Notes: generated from the letters alone by a model not told the origin. A DNA stretch of 64,000 nt from Suilimivivens sp964614185 (GCA_964614185.1 CAZTKJ010000003.1:68838-132837); one strand, 5' to 3'. Counted from the stretch's first letter, positions 27,407 to 34,727 are shown. Program-made: numbers and translations.

Positions 27407-27841
27407 ATGAAGAAATTTGGAAAAGAATTTAAAGAGTTTGCATTAAAAGGAAATATGATAGACCTTGCCGTAGGTATGATCATCGGCAGTGCCTTTACCG
27501 GTATTGTGGGGTCTTTAGTAGATGATATTCTGATGCCGCTGCTCAGCTTATTTACCGGGAAGATTGATTTTAACCATCTTGTGATTACCCTTGGAAGCGG
27601 CGATCATGCAGCTGCCATCAACTACGGTACTTTTTTGACTCAGGTAGTAAACTTCTTAGCAGTCAGTTTCGTGATATTCCTTATGATCCGGCAGATCAAT
27701 AAACTGCGGAATACTGACAAGAAAGAAGCCCCTGCGGAAACAGAAAAAGAGTGCCCTTACTGCAAAACCAAAATATCCATACAGGCAGTTCGGTGTCCTC
27801 ATTGCACATCCATGTTGACAGATGAAACACCAAAGCTTTGA
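27407..27841 (+). CDS. mscL: Large-conductance mechanosensitive channel with C-terminal zinc ribbon
   Basis: A 144-residue MscL. The N-terminus KEFKEFALKGNMIDLAVGMIIGSAF is the conserved first helix and gate, then VGSLVDDILMPLL, and a second helix near residues 70-95. It opens to release solutes on hypo-osmotic shock and works as a homopentamer in the cell membrane. Unlike the E. coli protein it ends in a zinc ribbon (CPYC...CPHC, about residues 119-136), an extension I recall in Firmicute members. It is followed 12 bp later by a GT2 gene, so the two are cotranscribed. Confidence 0.95.
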   Translation: MKKFGKEFKEFALKGNMIDLAVGMIIGSAFTGIVGSLVDDILMPLLSLFTGKIDFNHLVITLGSGDHAAAINYGTFLTQVVNFLAVSFVIFLMIRQINKLRNTDKKEAPAETEKECPYCKTKISIQAVRCPHCTSMLTDETPKL

Positions 27842-27853
27842 AAGGAGCCTGAA

Positions 27854-28789
27854 ATGACCTCTCAAAATGAAAAATTATTGTCCATTGTCATTCCTGCCTT
27901 TAATGAGCAGGATATGATCAGCACTACCTTTCATACAGTCAGGGATATTATGCATTCTGCCGGAATTCCCTTTGAAATCATATTTGTAGATGATGGCTCC
28001 ACTGACCTTACTTATCAAAACATTTACCGTTTATCCTGTGAGCACTCTGAAGTAAAAGGGATTTCCTTTTCCCGGAATTTTGGTAAAGAATCTGCCATTT
28101 TTGCCGGGCTTAAAGAAGCCGGCGGCATGTGCTGCGTCATTATGGACTGCGATTTACAGCATCCTCCCGGAACTATCGTTGAAATGTATCGTCTTTGGGA
28201 AGAAGGTTATGAAGTTGTGGAAGGAATCAAGTCCTCAAGGGGCAGGGAAAATCCTCTGCACACCCTTTGCGCTAACAGCTTTTATTCCATTATCAGCAAG
28301 CTTACCGGCATTGACATGGCGGATGCTTCTGACTTTAAGCTGTTAGACAGACAGGCCGTAGATGCCCTTTTAGACATGCCTGAGCGGACGCCTTTTTTCC
28401 GCGCCCTCTCTTCCTGGGTCGGTTTTAAGACCACTTCCGTTCCTTTCGAGGTACAGGAACGTACGGTGGGTACATCCAAGTGGTCCCTGTGGAATTTAAT
28501 AAAATATGCCATCCGGAATATTACTTCCTTTTCCGGTGCTCCTCTGCAGATGGTTACCTTCCTTGGATGGGTGATGCTTCTCTTTTCTCTTGTTTTAGGA
28601 ATTCAGTCATTATACCGTTATTTTACCGGCACTGCATTGGAAGGGTTTACTACCGTTATCTTATTACAGCTGATCATTGGCAGCATTCTTATGATAAGCC
28701 TTGGGATCATCGGTCACTATATTTCCCGTATTTATGATGAAATTAAAAGAAGACCCAGATATATCGTCAGCAAACGGTGCGGAAATTAA
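27854..28789 (+). CDS. GtrB-type polyprenyl-phosphate glycosyltransferase (GT2)
   Basis: A 311-residue protein: GT-A domain (SIVIPAFNEQDMI; IIFVDDGSTDLT; MDCDLQHPPG with the DxD; FSRNFGKESAIFAGL) and two C-terminal membrane helices ending with the RRPRY tail typical of GtrB/DPMS-type transferases (IYDEIKRRPRYIVSKRCG). It loads glucose or a similar sugar onto undecaprenyl phosphate. The ATG follows AAAGGAG at 6 bp. Its stop overlaps the end of the convergent XRE gene by 4 bp. Fits a donor-lipid supplier for the GT-C enzymes nearby. Confidence 0.88.
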   Translation: MTSQNEKLLSIVIPAFNEQDMISTTFHTVRDIMHSAGIPFEIIFVDDGSTDLTYQNIYRLSCEHSEVKGISFSRNFGKESAIFAGLKEAGGMCCVIMDCDLQHPPGTIVEMYRLWEEGYEVVEGIKSSRGRENPLHTLCANSFYSIISKLTGIDMADASDFKLLDRQAVDALLDMPERTPFFRALSSWVGFKTTSVPFEVQERTVGTSKWSLWNLIKYAIRNITSFSGAPLQMVTFLGWVMLLFSLVLGIQSLYRYFTGTALEGFTTVILLQLIIGSILMISLGIIGHYISRIYDEIKRRPRYIVSKRCGN

Positions 28790-28800
28790 TCCGCACCGTT
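28773..28800. terminator. Bidirectional terminator overlapping two stop codons
   Basis: AACGGTGCGGA - AATTAA - TCCGCACCGTT, a perfect 11-bp stem whose loop contains the stop codons of both convergent genes; CCATTTTT follows on the plus strand. Confidence 0.85.
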
Positions 28801-29133
28801 CCATTTTTCCTTTCTATTTATACTGATCTCCTGTATCAGACGTAAGATGTCTCTGACTCTTCCCATCTGCTCCGGATCAATACTTTCAAGGATAACTGCT
28901 ACGTTTTCTGCATTATTACTGCCTACCTGATATCCTGTCAAAAGATAATCACAGCTGACTGACAGCGCTCTCGATATCTTAAGCAATATCTCCGCCGAAA
29001 ATCCTTTTCTCCCCACTTCTATTTCATATAAAAATTTTGTAGATATACTTGTCATTTCAGCAAAAACATCTCTGGTAAAACCATTACATTCCCTTAAATA
29101 TTTAATTCTTTTTCCCACATTTTTATCAGTCAT
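28786..29133 (-). CDS. XRE-family transcriptional regulator
   Basis: A 115-residue DNA-binding protein. Residues 6-65 form an XRE helix-turn-helix (VGKRIKYLRECNGFTRDVFA; KFLYEIEVGRKGFSAEILLK), then a short linker and a C-terminal helix. It is divergent from agrB across a 424-bp AT-rich gap and may control that promoter. No effector domain is seen. Regulation of the agr locus is inferred from position. Confidence 0.8.
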   Translation of the reverse strand: MTDKNVGKRIKYLRECNGFTRDVFAEMTSISTKFLYEIEVGRKGFSAEILLKISRALSVSCDYLLTGYQVGSNNAENVAVILESIDPEQMGRVRDILRLIQEISINRKEKWNGAD

Positions 29134-29424
29134 GCTTCACTTCCTTTCCATGTTAATATATTTTTTATGCTATCATTCCTTTCCAAAAAAAGTCTTTATT
29201 TTTACCAAATCATATTTTTTCCGCGCCCAAAATTATTTTTATTTCTGATTTTCATTTTTTATCTCCATTTTGAAAGTTCAGTCAGTTTTTAGACAATTTA
29301 CCTCCTATTTTGCTCAAGTACTATTTTTCTTGAATAAACTACCTATTGTTCCTATTTATTTTGCCTTTTTTACCATTTTTTTCCTCTTTAGTCAAGAATA
29401 GACACCTTTCAATAAAAATTACCA
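29134..29424. other. AT-rich upstream region of agrB
   Basis: About 290 bp of very AT-rich, pyrimidine-biased sequence (plus strand) between the XRE gene and the agrB promoter. No reading frame is convincing. It may hold binding sites for the LytTR response regulator, but no clear pair of its usual repeats could be picked out by eye. Confidence 0.4.
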
Positions 29425-29451
29425 TATTATGGCATATTTTCCGCCATAATA
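29425..29451 (+). promoter_or_regulatory. agrB promoter region with inverted repeat and island-wide motif
   Basis: TATTATGGC (29425-29433) and GCCATAATA (29443-29451) form a 9-bp inverted repeat around CATATTTT (29433-29440). CATAAT at 29445-29450 can serve as -10, but no -35 consensus lies 17 bp upstream, as expected for an activated promoter. The CATATTT then TAATA arrangement recurs before the two double-HTH genes of the island. Confidence 0.5.
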
Positions 29452-29458
29452 CATATGA

Positions 29459-29538
29459 CAGACGCACGCGCGAAATCATTGTGTAGAAGGGGAATATAAA
29501 TGATTTATAAGTATATAAGTGGTTTCACGCCGCGTCTG
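29459..29538 (+). promoter_or_regulatory. Structured agrB leader
   Basis: CAGACGC (29459-29465) pairs with GCGTCTG (29532-29538), and inside this AAATCATT (29473-29480) pairs with AATGATTT (29499-29506). The predicted leader RNA thus starts with a nested stem. The inner arm includes an upstream ATG at 29500. Confidence 0.45.
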
Positions 29539-29628
29539 CGCGAAAGTGGGGATTGCCATGAAAGAACTTCTGAAATCAACTTACCAATTTACAGATTATC
29601 AAATTGCACAGTTGGAGTTTTTGGCTAA
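29500..29628 (+). CDS. Possible upstream ORF overlapping the start of agrB
   Basis: A 42-codon frame (MIYKYISGFTPRLRESGDCH..) with a good AAGGGG site 7 bp before its ATG. It runs across the agrB ribosome site and start in another frame and ends 68 bp inside agrB. The peptide resembles nothing I know. It could be a leader that couples or represses agrB translation, or simply chance; evidence is only the ribosome site and the position. Confidence 0.25.
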   Translation: MIYKYISGFTPRLRESGDCHERTSEINLPIYRLSNCTVGVFG

Positions 29629-30100
29629 GACCCTTCTTTCCGAGATCAGTAAGATTTTCATAATCGGATTGTTTTTTTGGAAGGAACTTCCGTTCTTCTT
29701 TATTTCCATGTTGATCATGGCTATCCTGCGGACCTCAACCGGCGGTTTACACTGTAAGACTTATCTGTCTTGTTTAGTGGCCTCCTGGTTTTACATTGTT
29801 TTTACCATTAAGGTTCTTCCTCTATTGCCGGTTTGGCAGATACCGGCCATCCTGATGCTTGTCCTGTGTGCCGTTACGGATTATCACATAGGGCCTGTAA
29901 CCTCTGATGTTCATCTGCCGTTAACAGAAGCATCCAAAAGAAAAGGCCGTCTTCGCACGCTGTTTACCATTATATTTTTTTTAGTTCTTATGATTTTCTT
30001 TCCAAAGAATACCTATGTCATTACAGGATTTTGGATCATTATATCGCATACTTTGCAGCTGATCGCTGCTAAAATACGAAAGAAAGGAGTAGTAAGATGA
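29558..30100 (+). CDS. agrB: AgrB-family peptide-processing membrane protease
   Basis: A 180-residue polytopic protein. RTSTGGLHCKTYLSCL contains the catalytic His65 and Cys72 with the seven-residue spacing of staphylococcal AgrB (H77/C84). It cleaves the C-terminal tail of AgrD and closes the macrocycle. The ATG at 29558 has GGGG 6 bp upstream; a GTG 13 codons earlier has no ribosome site. It overlaps agrD by 4 bp (ATGA). Confidence 0.92.
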   Translation: MKELLKSTYQFTDYQIAQLEFLAKTLLSEISKIFIIGLFFWKELPFFFISMLIMAILRTSTGGLHCKTYLSCLVASWFYIVFTIKVLPLLPVWQIPAILMLVLCAVTDYHIGPVTSDVHLPLTEASKRKGRLRTLFTIIFFLVLMIFFPKNTYVITGFWIIISHTLQLIAAKIRKKGVVR

Positions 30101-30231
30101 AACAGAAATTAATTGCATTTTCAAAAGTCTTTTTAACTACTTGTATGGCTTTTACTGTATGGTTTGGAACTGATTTTCCAAGTATTTTACTTTTGGGAGA
30201 ATATCCTTATCCTACAGAAGATGAAAACTAA
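30097..30231 (+). CDS. agrD: AgrD-type cyclic autoinducer precursor, serine core
   Basis: A 44-residue peptide, start overlapping the agrB stop, with AAAGGAG 7 bp upstream. The layout is that of AgrD: an amphipathic leader (MKQKLIAFSKVFLTTCMAF), a core, and an acidic tail GEYPYPTEDEN. In related peptides the tail begins (Y/G)E-P-x-x-P five residues after a Cys; here that place is Ser in SILLL, so the predicted signal is a five-residue lactone ring with an exocyclic N-tail of unknown length. A Cys is present only within the leader. Secreted after AgrB processing and sensed by the AgrC-like kinase downstream. Confidence 0.85.
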   Translation: MKQKLIAFSKVFLTTCMAFTVWFGTDFPSILLLGEYPYPTEDEN

Positions 30232-30276
30232 AAAGAAACCTCTTTGAAATATCTGTCATTTCAAAGAGGTTTCTTT
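30232..30276. terminator. Strong bidirectional terminator after agrD
   Basis: A perfect 19-bp stem AAAGAAACCTCTTTGAAAT / ATTTCAAAGAGGTTTCTTT with a 7-base loop. It ends the agrBD transcript and overlaps the stop codon of the convergent kinase gene. Confidence 0.88.
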
Positions 30277-31538
30277 ATCAGCAGACCAAATACGATCCAG
30301 TTTTTATTTTCTATCATCCTATTTTCACAGGAAATGGTAATTCCATACTCTTCACAGATTTTTCTTACATTATACAGGCCATATCCTCTGTTCCTGCCCT
30401 TTTCGCTATATCCTTTCTTAAAGAAATCCTGAATGCGTTTGTAGTCAATTTCCTCACTTTCATTGGACACTTCTATGGTGATTGTCTCCGGTCTTTCCAC
30501 CATGGTCAGGCTGATTCTACCCGTTTTGTTTGCCTTGACTGCATCTGCCGCGTTATTCAAAAGATTTCCCAAAAGTTCCACAATCTTATGTACCGGCACA
30601 CCGCCTTCCAATTCCCCAATGACTACCTTGTATGTAATTTCTATTCCCTTTTTCTCCAGTTCCGAAAACTTTCCATACAGAAAGCACAGTATAATGGGAT
30701 TTCCTTTCGACAACAGTCTGTTATAACGGTTTTCACCAACTATCTCCTGACAGTATTTCTTCTGTGCCTCCACCAGTTCTTCATAAGTCTTGTATAAATA
30801 ATGCTGGCTGTAGACTGTATTGATATGGTTGTCAAACTCATGCTGTCTTTCCCGAATATCATCTATAAGTCCTTCAAAAGATGATGCATAAAGTCTATAT
30901 TGCTTTAATTCTGCTTCTGTTTCTCGCACCCTTATTTTATGCTTTCCAATATCAATTGCCGATACAAAGATCAATATTATACTTACAATCAATACAAGGT
31001 AATATAATGTATTAAATCCCTTAGTCGTCTTATATGTAATGAGAAAAAGAACTATCGTTATAACTATTAAAGAAACAGATATCATTATCAACTTATCATT
31101 ATTCTTTAATACGTTAGATAATTTTTGCAAATTACATCGTTTCAAAGCACTAATAACTATAATAAATATCACAACATTAATAATAATATTTTCTATTGCA
31201 TTTACACGACTACTATCGAGCAAAATATATAACAGCACTATCATTGTTGCTTGAATGCCACTTAGAATTAATGCATATAGCATATTATTAATAAAAATAT
31301 CTTTTATATTAAATCCAAACTTAAGTCCACAATATAACGCTGTTAGCAAATACGTTACGAATGACCATTCCGAAGGTAAGCTAAAACAATAAATCATTTG
31401 CATCCATGCTACTTCAACTACCACAACTCCCACTGTCAGTACATCAAACTTCGGTTTTTCACCATATAGATAATGAATACAGAATATGATTGATAATATC
31501 TCAAACAGCTCATATATGCTAATTATTGCTATTGTCAT
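30261..31538 (-). CDS. agrC: AgrC-like GHKL sensor histidine kinase
   Basis: A 425-residue membrane kinase. Six to seven helices fill residues 1-195, then a dimerisation segment with RERQHEFDNHINTV (phospho-acceptor His) and a GHKL ATPase domain with the N box LLGNLLNNAADAV and G box NRGYGLYNVRKI. This is the AgrC layout: peptide sensing by the membrane part and phosphotransfer to a LytTR regulator. It converges on agrBD and ends inside their terminator. A GGAG site lies 7 bp before the ATG. The cognate regulator is probably the LytTR protein at 32385-33125. Confidence 0.88.
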   Translation of the reverse strand: MTIAIISIYELFEILSIIFCIHYLYGEKPKFDVLTVGVVVVEVAWMQMIYCFSLPSEWSFVTYLLTALYCGLKFGFNIKDIFINNMLYALILSGIQATMIVLLYILLDSSRVNAIENIIINVVIFIIVISALKRCNLQKLSNVLKNNDKLIMISVSLIVITIVLFLITYKTTKGFNTLYYLVLIVSIILIFVSAIDIGKHKIRVRETEAELKQYRLYASSFEGLIDDIRERQHEFDNHINTVYSQHYLYKTYEELVEAQKKYCQEIVGENRYNRLLSKGNPIILCFLYGKFSELEKKGIEITYKVVIGELEGGVPVHKIVELLGNLLNNAADAVKANKTGRISLTMVERPETITIEVSNESEEIDYKRIQDFFKKGYSEKGRNRGYGLYNVRKICEEYGITISCENRMIENKNWIVFGLLIKKPL

Positions 31539-31591
31539 CCCTAATCTCCGCCCTCATTAGTATTTCCTGCTGCCATCAGGCATCTTATATT

Positions 31592-32275
31592 TTATAGTAC
31601 TCTCATCGCATCATCCATAAATTCTCTGGCTTCCCTTCGGAACCCTGTTTCTATTTGATTCCATAAACAGTTCAGAAGGTATCCGTCTATACCGTCTTTA
31701 CAAAAAAATGTACTTGGTCTGCAATAGGAGATTTCATAGATCAGCATGAGAAGTTCTGCATCGGGATAGACTATGCCCTTTTCCAGATTACGATATTTCT
31801 TGATATTGACGCCCAGCTTTTCTGACATGGACATCTGTGATATTCCCATAATATTTCTGATTTCATGCAGAGCCGACGCTGGTTTTTCCTGCCCCAGATA
31901 AGATTTCAGCAATTCGTACTCCAACTTGACCTCATTGTCCTTAAATCCATTACTTTTCTTAAGTTCCCTGCCGATGATCCAAAGCAGTACTTCCTTAAGC
32001 TCTTTCCATGAAGGACCTGCTTTTTCACATAAATAATCAATCAGGTTCTCTTCAATACAAATACCTGTTTTTCCCGTGATAATGAAGTCGATATCCCAAC
32101 CGGCATTCACCAATCCCTCCAACATCTCAAAGGAAACTACTGTTTTCCTAAGCTCCACCTTGCTTTGCTGGCTTTGGGTTTTTCCCAAGAGACTGCTTAC
32201 TTCTTTTTGGGACAGCTTCATCTTTTCCCTGTAACAGATCATTCTTCGTAAAAATTCATCATAACTGTTGCCCAT
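31592..32275 (-). CDS. Double-HTH (XRE) regulator A of the agr island
   Basis: A 227-residue protein with two XRE helix-turn-helix regions, residues 7-62 (MKLSQKEVSSLLGKTQSQQS) and about 136-190 (ISQMSMSEKLGVNIKKYRNL). It is a clear paralogue of the regulator at 33130-33828: both begin MGN(S/N)YD(E/K)FL and share the segments NAGWDID(F/Y)(I/M)ITGK and CRP..FFC. A conserved promoter motif lies upstream. It is 53 bp from the kinase gene and probably cotranscribed. No effector domain is recognised; signal-responsive control of agr is inferred. Confidence 0.72.
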   Translation of the reverse strand: MGNSYDEFLRRMICYREKMKLSQKEVSSLLGKTQSQQSKVELRKTVVSFEMLEGLVNAGWDIDFIITGKTGICIEENLIDYLCEKAGPSWKELKEVLLWIIGRELKKSNGFKDNEVKLEYELLKSYLGQEKPASALHEIRNIMGISQMSMSEKLGVNIKKYRNLEKGIVYPDAELLMLIYEISYCRPSTFFCKDGIDGYLLNCLWNQIETGFRREAREFMDDAMRVL

Positions 32276-32340
32276 CAGTCCGTACCTTTCGTACTATGCT
32301 TTATGCCATGTTATGACTAGATTTTACGAAATTATATATT

Positions 32341-32364
32341 TCCCATATTATACCCAAATATGAC
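32341..32364 (-). promoter_or_regulatory. Promoter of double-HTH regulator A with island motif
   Basis: On the minus strand GTCATATTT (32364-32356) is followed by GGG and TATAATATGGG (TATAAT at 32352-32347). No -35 consensus is present. The order GTCATATTT - TATAAT - GGGAAA matches the element before regulator B. Confidence 0.55.
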
Positions 32365-32384
32365 TTTTTTGTTGCCGCTTAAAT

Positions 32385-33125
32385 TCAACTCCGTCCGTCA
32401 TCACAGAATTCTGCCAGAATCTTTTTCTTATATGTAATTCCAATATCCAGCATTCCCAGGTCATCCTTCAAAGTCAGAAATCTGTTAGGTGCATCAATAC
32501 TTAATACATACTCTTTGTTGACCAGAGTACTTCTGCTGCATTGCATCAGACAGTTAGTGTCTGTTTCCTGCATCACTTGTTTACATGTCTTATAGGGAAT
32601 TTCTAAAACCGATCCGTCCAGAAGATGTATATACATAATATGGTTAATGCTTTCCATATACACGATTTCTTTCAGCTTTACGGGATAAAGGATGCCGTCT
32701 TTCCTAAAGGTCAGGGATACCTCTTTTTCTCTTTCCGTAGTATAGTTCAAAGCTTTTATCACCAGCTTTACTACCCGTTCCGGTGCAAAAGGCTTTTCGA
32801 TATATCCCATGCAGTTTAAATCCGTATATGCATACATTGCAGGATCCTCAAGAGAGGTTATGAAAATAACAGGTGTAAACATATACTTGGGAATCTTTCT
32901 GATTTTCTCTACCAGTCTGATGCCTGCTGTATCGCCGGGTTTTGCTGTGTCTAATATAATATCTGCCAGAAAAACATCTATTGTCTTTTCCATTAAGATC
33001 CTGTAGGCAGAAGTTACATTATCAGCAGTATAGATCTCCGTATTGGCTCCTACTGCCATAACCAGCTGTTTTAACATATCCATCTGTTCCGCATCGTCTT
33101 CAATAATCAATATTGCTTTCTTCAT
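32385..33125 (-). CDS. LytTR-family response regulator (AgrA-like)
   Basis: A 246-residue two-domain regulator. The receiver has the acidic pair IIEDD near the N-terminus, the phospho-acceptor Asp in VFLADIILD and the Lys in YIEKPFAPERVV. The LytTR DNA-binding domain follows (KEIVYMESINHIMYIHLLDG; QCSRSTLVNKEYVLSI). It is the only response regulator in the agr island and so the likely partner of the AgrC-like kinase, even though the gene lies 0.8 kb away. It begins 4 bp after regulator B, so both share an operon. Confidence 0.85.
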   Translation of the reverse strand: MKKAILIIEDDAEQMDMLKQLVMAVGANTEIYTADNVTSAYRILMEKTIDVFLADIILDTAKPGDTAGIRLVEKIRKIPKYMFTPVIFITSLEDPAMYAYTDLNCMGYIEKPFAPERVVKLVIKALNYTTEREKEVSLTFRKDGILYPVKLKEIVYMESINHIMYIHLLDGSVLEIPYKTCKQVMQETDTNCLMQCSRSTLVNKEYVLSIDAPNRFLTLKDDLGMLDIGITYKKKILAEFCDDGRS

Positions 33126-33129
33126 GATT

Positions 33130-33828
33130 CTACTCCGTCTGTGCCTTATACAATCTAATAGTACTGTTTAAATATTCAAAAGCTTCTTTCTGCCGAACTC
33201 CATTAAGCTTATTCCAAAGCTCGTCCAGAAGATAGCGTTCCGCATCTTTGGAGCAAAAAAATATTCCTGGCCTGCACCATGAGATTTCATAGATTTTTAC
33301 TAAAAGTTCTGCATCCGGCCTGTTCCTTCCTTTTTCAAGATCCCGGTACTTCTTGATATTAACACCCAGTTTCTCCGCCATGCCGGTCTGGGAAATTCCT
33401 ACATAGTCCCTAAGAGCTGCAAATACAGATCCCTGATGTTCCCCGCCCAGCAAAAGCTTTGCCAACTCATATTCGCATTGGCTGTCCTTATCCGGAAAAC
33501 CACCGCTTTTTCCAAATTCCAACTTTACTACCCAGAGCAATATTTCCTTAATGTCTTTCCATGCTTCCCCGATGTTTTCATCCAGATACTCTGTAAGATG
33601 TTCCCTCGTGTATGTTCCCGGCTTTCCCGTGATCATATAGTCAATATCCCATCCGGCATTTTGAAGGCTTTCCAGAATTTCGTAAGAAATTACTGTTTTC
33701 CCTAACTCCATCTTACTGAGCTGACTTTGTGTTTTGCCGAAAAGTCCGCTTACCTCCTTTTGGGATAATTTCATAGCATCTCTATACTCAATCATTCTTT
33801 GCAAAAACTTATCATAATTATTACCCAT
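33130..33828 (-). CDS. Double-HTH (XRE) regulator B of the agr island
   Basis: A 232-residue paralogue of regulator A, with the same two helix-turn-helix regions (MKLSQKEVSGLFGKTQSQLS; ISQTGMAEKLGVNIKKYRDL) and no other recognisable domain. The gene is first in an operon with the LytTR regulator. The two genes, A and B, have related promoters, so they probably arose by duplication of a gene with its promoter. The upstream palindrome at 33901-33941 is a candidate operator. Confidence 0.72.
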   Translation of the reverse strand: MGNNYDKFLQRMIEYRDAMKLSQKEVSGLFGKTQSQLSKMELGKTVISYEILESLQNAGWDIDYMITGKPGTYTREHLTEYLDENIGEAWKDIKEILLWVVKLEFGKSGGFPDKDSQCEYELAKLLLGGEHQGSVFAALRDYVGISQTGMAEKLGVNIKKYRDLEKGRNRPDAELLVKIYEISWCRPGIFFCSKDAERYLLDELWNKLNGVRQKEAFEYLNSTIRLYKAQTE

Positions 33829-33890
33829 GTCCGTGTCCTTCGTACTCCTAACCAGTAATACTATGAATAAATTTTACAAAAATATACTTT

Positions 33891-33941
33891 CCCTATATTA
33901 GGGCAAAATATGACTTTTTTTATAAAAATCATATTTTGCCC
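33891..33941 (-). promoter_or_regulatory. Promoter and operator-like palindrome of regulator B
   Basis: CCCTA-TAT-TAGGG (33891-33903) overlaps a -10-like TAATAT on the minus strand. Next to it GGGCAAAATATGA (33901-33913) and TCATATTTTGCCC (33929-33941) form a perfect 13-bp inverted repeat with a 15-bp AT spacer. The half-site GTCATATTT also occurs in the promoters of regulator A and, in altered form, agrB, which suggests a shared binding protein. This is inference from sequence similarity. Confidence 0.5.
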
Positions 33942-34007
33942 CTTGTTAATGCAGGATAAAATTGTTTGAGGTATTTTTATATCCGGACTTGGATGAGATT
34001 ATATGGT

Positions 34008-34562
34008 TTAAGAATCTGTTTTTTCGGCTTTTAAAATTTGTAGCTTTTTATTATACTTATCACATTCCAATTCCAATCTTTTAAAATCCAAACATTGTTT
34101 TCTAGCTGAAAATTTTTCTTCAGAAATATATTTTTGATATAGAACATTTGCAGTATTTATCAAATCACTTGCATGTTCATTGCACCATTCTAATTCTCTA
34201 AGCAGAAGTTCCTTTTTCTTTTTTGTATCCGCATTATCATGTTTATGAATTTTTGTATCTATCCGCTGTATCTGTTCATTTTCTACAGGTATCATAAGAT
34301 TAAAATTTAAAACTCCTAATACAATGCCATTATGTATAATTTTCTTAAAATCTATTTTATCTCGCATTTTTTCGTGTTTTTTCTTAGGTTTTGACAACGG
34401 CACACAATATTTATGTTCATTACATACAATAATTATGCCGAGAAAAGGGCGTTCATCTTTCCTTGTCTGTGGTGATACAGAAAAAACTCTATCATCAATA
34501 TTATGTAAGTTCCTAATGTATTTCATGTCTATTCGATAGACCTCTAATGGTAACTGTGTCAT
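34008..34562 (-). CDS. ToxN/AbiQ-family endoribonuclease toxin (type III)
   Basis: A 184-residue protein that reads as a complete ToxN/AbiQ family member: LEVYRIDMKYIRNLHNIDDR at the N-terminus, RPFLGIIIVCNEHKYCVPLS (the core barrel), SKPKKKHEKMR, then GVLNFNLMIPV. Such toxins cut RNA and are held inactive by a repeat-containing RNA made from the same operon. Here a terminator hairpin (34585-34610) lies just before the gene and a promoter beyond it, the standard type III order. GGGAG is 6 bp from the ATG. Likely an anti-phage abortive infection module. Confidence 0.85.
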   Translation of the reverse strand: MTQLPLEVYRIDMKYIRNLHNIDDRVFSVSPQTRKDERPFLGIIIVCNEHKYCVPLSKPKKKHEKMRDKIDFKKIIHNGIVLGVLNFNLMIPVENEQIQRIDTKIHKHDNADTKKKKELLLRELEWCNEHASDLINTANVLYQKYISEEKFSARKQCLDFKRLELECDKYNKKLQILKAEKTDS

Positions 34563-34584
34563 AAGATTCTCCCATAGAATATTT

Positions 34585-34610
34585 CAAGGACTATGTTTCC
34601 ATAGTCCTTG
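34585..34610 (-). terminator. Terminator between candidate antitoxin RNA and toxin gene
   Basis: CAAGGACTATG - GAAA - CATAGTCCTTG on the minus strand, an 11-bp perfect stem with a GAAA loop, 22 bp upstream of the toxin start. In type III systems such a hairpin lets little toxin be made and much antitoxin RNA. Confidence 0.8.
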
Positions 34611-34676
34611 TCTGTAGCATCACCGCAGCAATACTATCGCTTTTTGAACGTCCACTTATTGGCAGGACTCTCCTTT
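34611..34676 (-). ncRNA. Candidate type III antitoxin RNA, short and without clear tandem repeats
   Basis: The stretch from the promoter to the terminator is only about 66 nt. No open frame is present. A TAGTAT/ATGCTA stem with a TGCTGCGGTG middle and a GTCC/GGAC pair can be drawn, but no repeat units of about 35 nt are seen, unlike known ToxI or AntiQ arrays. It may be a single unit or an array worn down to one. Placed on position relative to the toxin and terminator. Confidence 0.5.
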
Positions 34677-34682
34677 AATAGT

Positions 34683-34710
34683 ATAATACCATATTCATGA
34701 AAATAGTCAA
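34683..34710 (-). promoter_or_regulatory. Promoter of the type III module
   Basis: TTGACT (34710-34705), a 16-bp spacer and TATTAT (34688-34683), reading leftward, just past the stop of the acyltransferase gene. Confidence 0.65.
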
Positions 34711-34727
34711 TCTTTTTGCGTAAATGG

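Noticed and set aside
27217..27483. N-terminal extension of the GT-C gene across the mscL promoter
   Set aside because: The frame stays open but has no ribosome site and would overlap a near-consensus divergent promoter and the mscL coding region.
29519..29557. Upstream GTG as agrB start
   Set aside because: No ribosome site at the right spacing; the ATG at 29558 has GGGG and gives the normal AgrB N-terminus.
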